Source: Elephas maximus indicus (taxonomy: Eukaryota; Chordata; Mammalia; Proboscidea; Elephantidae). Taken from it: DNA of 64,000 nt. The stretch spans positions 3,224,001 to 3,288,000 of the forward strand of contig NW_026060237.1 in assembly GCF_024166365.1 (NCBI RefSeq), written 5' to 3'. Below the pieces are notes generated by a model. The model was not told where the DNA came from and searched no databases. It saw only the letters and a program-made list of their open reading frames with translations. Shown piece after piece: positions 62,101 through 64,000 of this stretch (its first letter is position 1; every line of letters begins with the position of its first letter). A program made the translations under genes and the position numbers.

Positions 62101-62762
62101 ACTAGCAAGCAGCCATCCAAGATGCATCAATTGCTCTCAACCCACCTGGGTCAAAGGAGAATGAAGAACACCAAGGACCCAAGGCAATTATGAGCCCAAG
62201 AGACAGAAAGGGCCACATGAACCAGAGACTACATCATCCTGAGACCAGAAGAACTAGATGGTACCCAGCTACAATTGATGACTGCCCTGACAGGGAACAC
62301 AACAGAGAACCCCTGAGGGAGCAGGAGAGCAGTGGGGTGCATACCCCAAATTCTCATAAAAAGACCAGACTTAATGGCCTGACTGAGACTGGAAGGTCCC
62401 TGGTTGTCATGGCCCCCAGTCCTTCTCTTGGCCCAGGACAGGAACCATTCCTGAAGCCAACTCTTGAGACATGGATTGGACTGGACTATGGGTGGGAGAG
62501 GGATGTTGGTTGGAGTGAGCTTCTTGGATCAGGTGGACTCTTGAGACTATGTTGGCATCTCCAGCCTGGAGGGGAGATGAGAGGGTGCAAGGGGTTAGAA
62601 GCTGACGAAATGCAAACGAAAAGAGAGACTGGAGGGAGAGAGCTGATATCTCGTTAGGGGAACAGTAATTGGGAATGTGTAACAAGGTGTATATGGGTTT
62701 TTGTGTGAGAGACTGACTGGATTTGTAAACTTTCATTTAAAACACAGTAAAAATTATTAAAA
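59145..62762 (+). mobile_element. Half-L1 (HAL1-like) element, copy 2
   Basis: It has the same build as 41043-44686: an L1 5' end, a long 5' UTR to about 60415, ORF1 with ATG-GCT-TGA at 60418, the same ORF1 breaks, and the same ORF1-to-3'-end junction near 61400. The 3' UTR and a tail near 62760 follow. A short deletion near 61918 removes some 3' UTR. Shared disabling changes show both copies descend from one dead template. Confidence 0.85.
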
Positions 62763-64000
62763 AAATGTATTATGTTCACTGAAGACATTAATTTTTCTGA
62801 AGGTGTGTTCTGGAAGCAGAGAGAAAAGTGTAGTTTAATTCCACTCTGAGAACCCAGGGCTTGTTTACCCCTATCAGTTCTTGTTGCTTTCTCTATTCTA
62901 CAGGAGAGCAGCAAGTGCCTGGCACTGAAACCCACCATCTGTACCAGGAAACTTCTGGCTGAGGGCAGGGGGTAGGGGGAGCACGTTTAAAAATCCTGGG
63001 TTTTCAATAGTCAATATCACACGTATAATTTGGTGACATGAGAACTCAAGTTCTACTGTAGTTTTGTGATGATAAACATGACACGTGGAAAAATTGTAGG
63101 GTTTTGTCTTTCCCAAGAATGTAGATGCTGAGTCTAGATATCTAAAGAGAGATTGACATTTGGCTTATTGGTTCAAGTCTGGGTGTGCTTGTGTAATAAC
63201 TTCTGCTATCCACACCTTCACACACACACAAACACACACACAACCTCATCCTCTTCTCCAACCAACTACTTAATCTCTGAAGTGTGCATACACTGGTGCA
63301 CGCTCTTCCTTTCAGAGGAAACAGGAGCAGAAGTTTGTGGCCTACAGCAGCCTGAGCCCAGGGTTGAGAATTTTCTTACACCCTTGACATTTTGGTGCAT
63401 TTTTGGTAAAAGACAGAGAAGGAAGTAAACAGAATAAACCCAAAGCTATATATGCATAACCCTTATTGTGAAAGGGGTTCTCTGGCATATTTGTGTGCTT
63501 TCTGTGTCTTTTGCTGTTTCCCCACCCCCAGAAGGCTCTTTTGCAGTGAAGCACCAAATAATTGCTTTTGGGATTTCCACAAATCTTGATTCAGGATTAT
63601 AGACCTAATTGTTCTTTTAAGAACATCACTGAGAAAATGGCCAGGTGGATCTTACATGTTAATTCAGTGGTAGAAACCCAAACTACCTGTTGCTACATTA
63701 GCTGGAACATATTTTGAGTTCATCTGTTGCAACCTATTTGGCAGGTTCCTGAAAACATAGATCATTTATTACATTTGGGCTAGGGAGTACTCAGATAATA
63801 AAATCTTAAAAACAAATATGCAATTTTGATTATGACCCCCAAAGGGTTGTAATCTTTAAGGCAGTAGAAAGAAGGTAGGGAAGACAATGGGAACACTGAA
63901 CATTACTGCCCCAAGAAAACAACATGATTTTCCAGGTGTTGAAGAATATCTTTGGTATACACCATTGCAAGTCCCTTTGTGTACCACCTACCACCTGTCT
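62763..64000. other. Unassigned sequence with a CA microsatellite
   Basis: There is no gene I can support. A short CA-rich microsatellite lies at about 63219-63242. Short frames on either strand have no recognised similarity. Confidence 0.5.

Noticed and set aside
1..64000. CRISPR arrays, operons or other prokaryotic systems
   Set aside because: No regularly spaced short repeats or bacterial gene organisation were seen. The repeats, introns and LINE/SINE content are mammalian.

Overview
This window is mammalian genomic DNA, almost certainly from an elephant or close paenungulate (Afrotheria). The evidence is more than a dozen tRNA-derived SINEs of the afrotherian AfroSINE type, an RTE-clade LINE whose 3' tail resembles the SINE 3' end, and a long series of young L1 elements. 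It contains a TSPY-family gene (testis-specific protein, Y-encoded) plus a second, broken TSPY copy. Together with the very high repeat load and local duplications, this suggests the Y chromosome. The species and Y assignments are inferences. Repeat family names were recognised by eye, not by database search.

Layout. 1-11.1 kb: three L1 elements head to tail on the + strand, each 5'-truncated (or cut by the window edge), each starting in the A-rich tail of the one before. 11.1-14.8 kb: old antisense L1, a cluster of AfroSINEs, RTE scraps and an LTR-like piece. 14.8-16.6 kb, minus strand: a decayed gene of the ZMYM1-like / hAT-transposase-derived (DUF4371) type. 18.0-26.0 kb: a structurally complete L1 of about 8 kb with a 214-bp tandem repeat in its 5' UTR, a one-frameshift ORF1 and an ORF2 with an intact RT core but several breaks. 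26-31 kb: 5'-truncated L1, ancient L1 3' ends, SINEs and an RTE copy with an internal inversion typical of twin priming.

31.3-36.5 kb: the TSPY-like gene on the + strand. It has a CpG-rich promoter with two GC boxes, an inverted CCAAT box and a perfect CRE palindrome; a long first exon; four short exons whose splice sites and phases agree; and a candidate terminal exon. Exon 1 carries two compensating single-base frame changes in G-runs, so either this copy is damaged or the assembly has homopolymer errors. 37.86-38.83 kb: a TSPY pseudogene lacking exon 1 and with disrupted exons 2-5.

38.9-44.7 kb: an old inverted L1 followed by a half-L1 (HAL1-like) element, with L1 5' UTR and ORF1 joined directly to the end of ORF2 and the 3' UTR. 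The half-L1 and part of its 5' flank recur at 58.4-62.8 kb. 44.7-52.7 kb: an LTR-like piece, then an L1 split by a nearly full-length minus-strand RTE (47.9-51.1 kb). 52.7-58.4 kb: a second copy of the inverted L1, then another L1. 62.8-64 kb: sequence with no recognised gene.

Apart from the TSPY gene I see no host protein-coding gene that could be active. Nearly all the long open frames are L1 or RTE reading frames.
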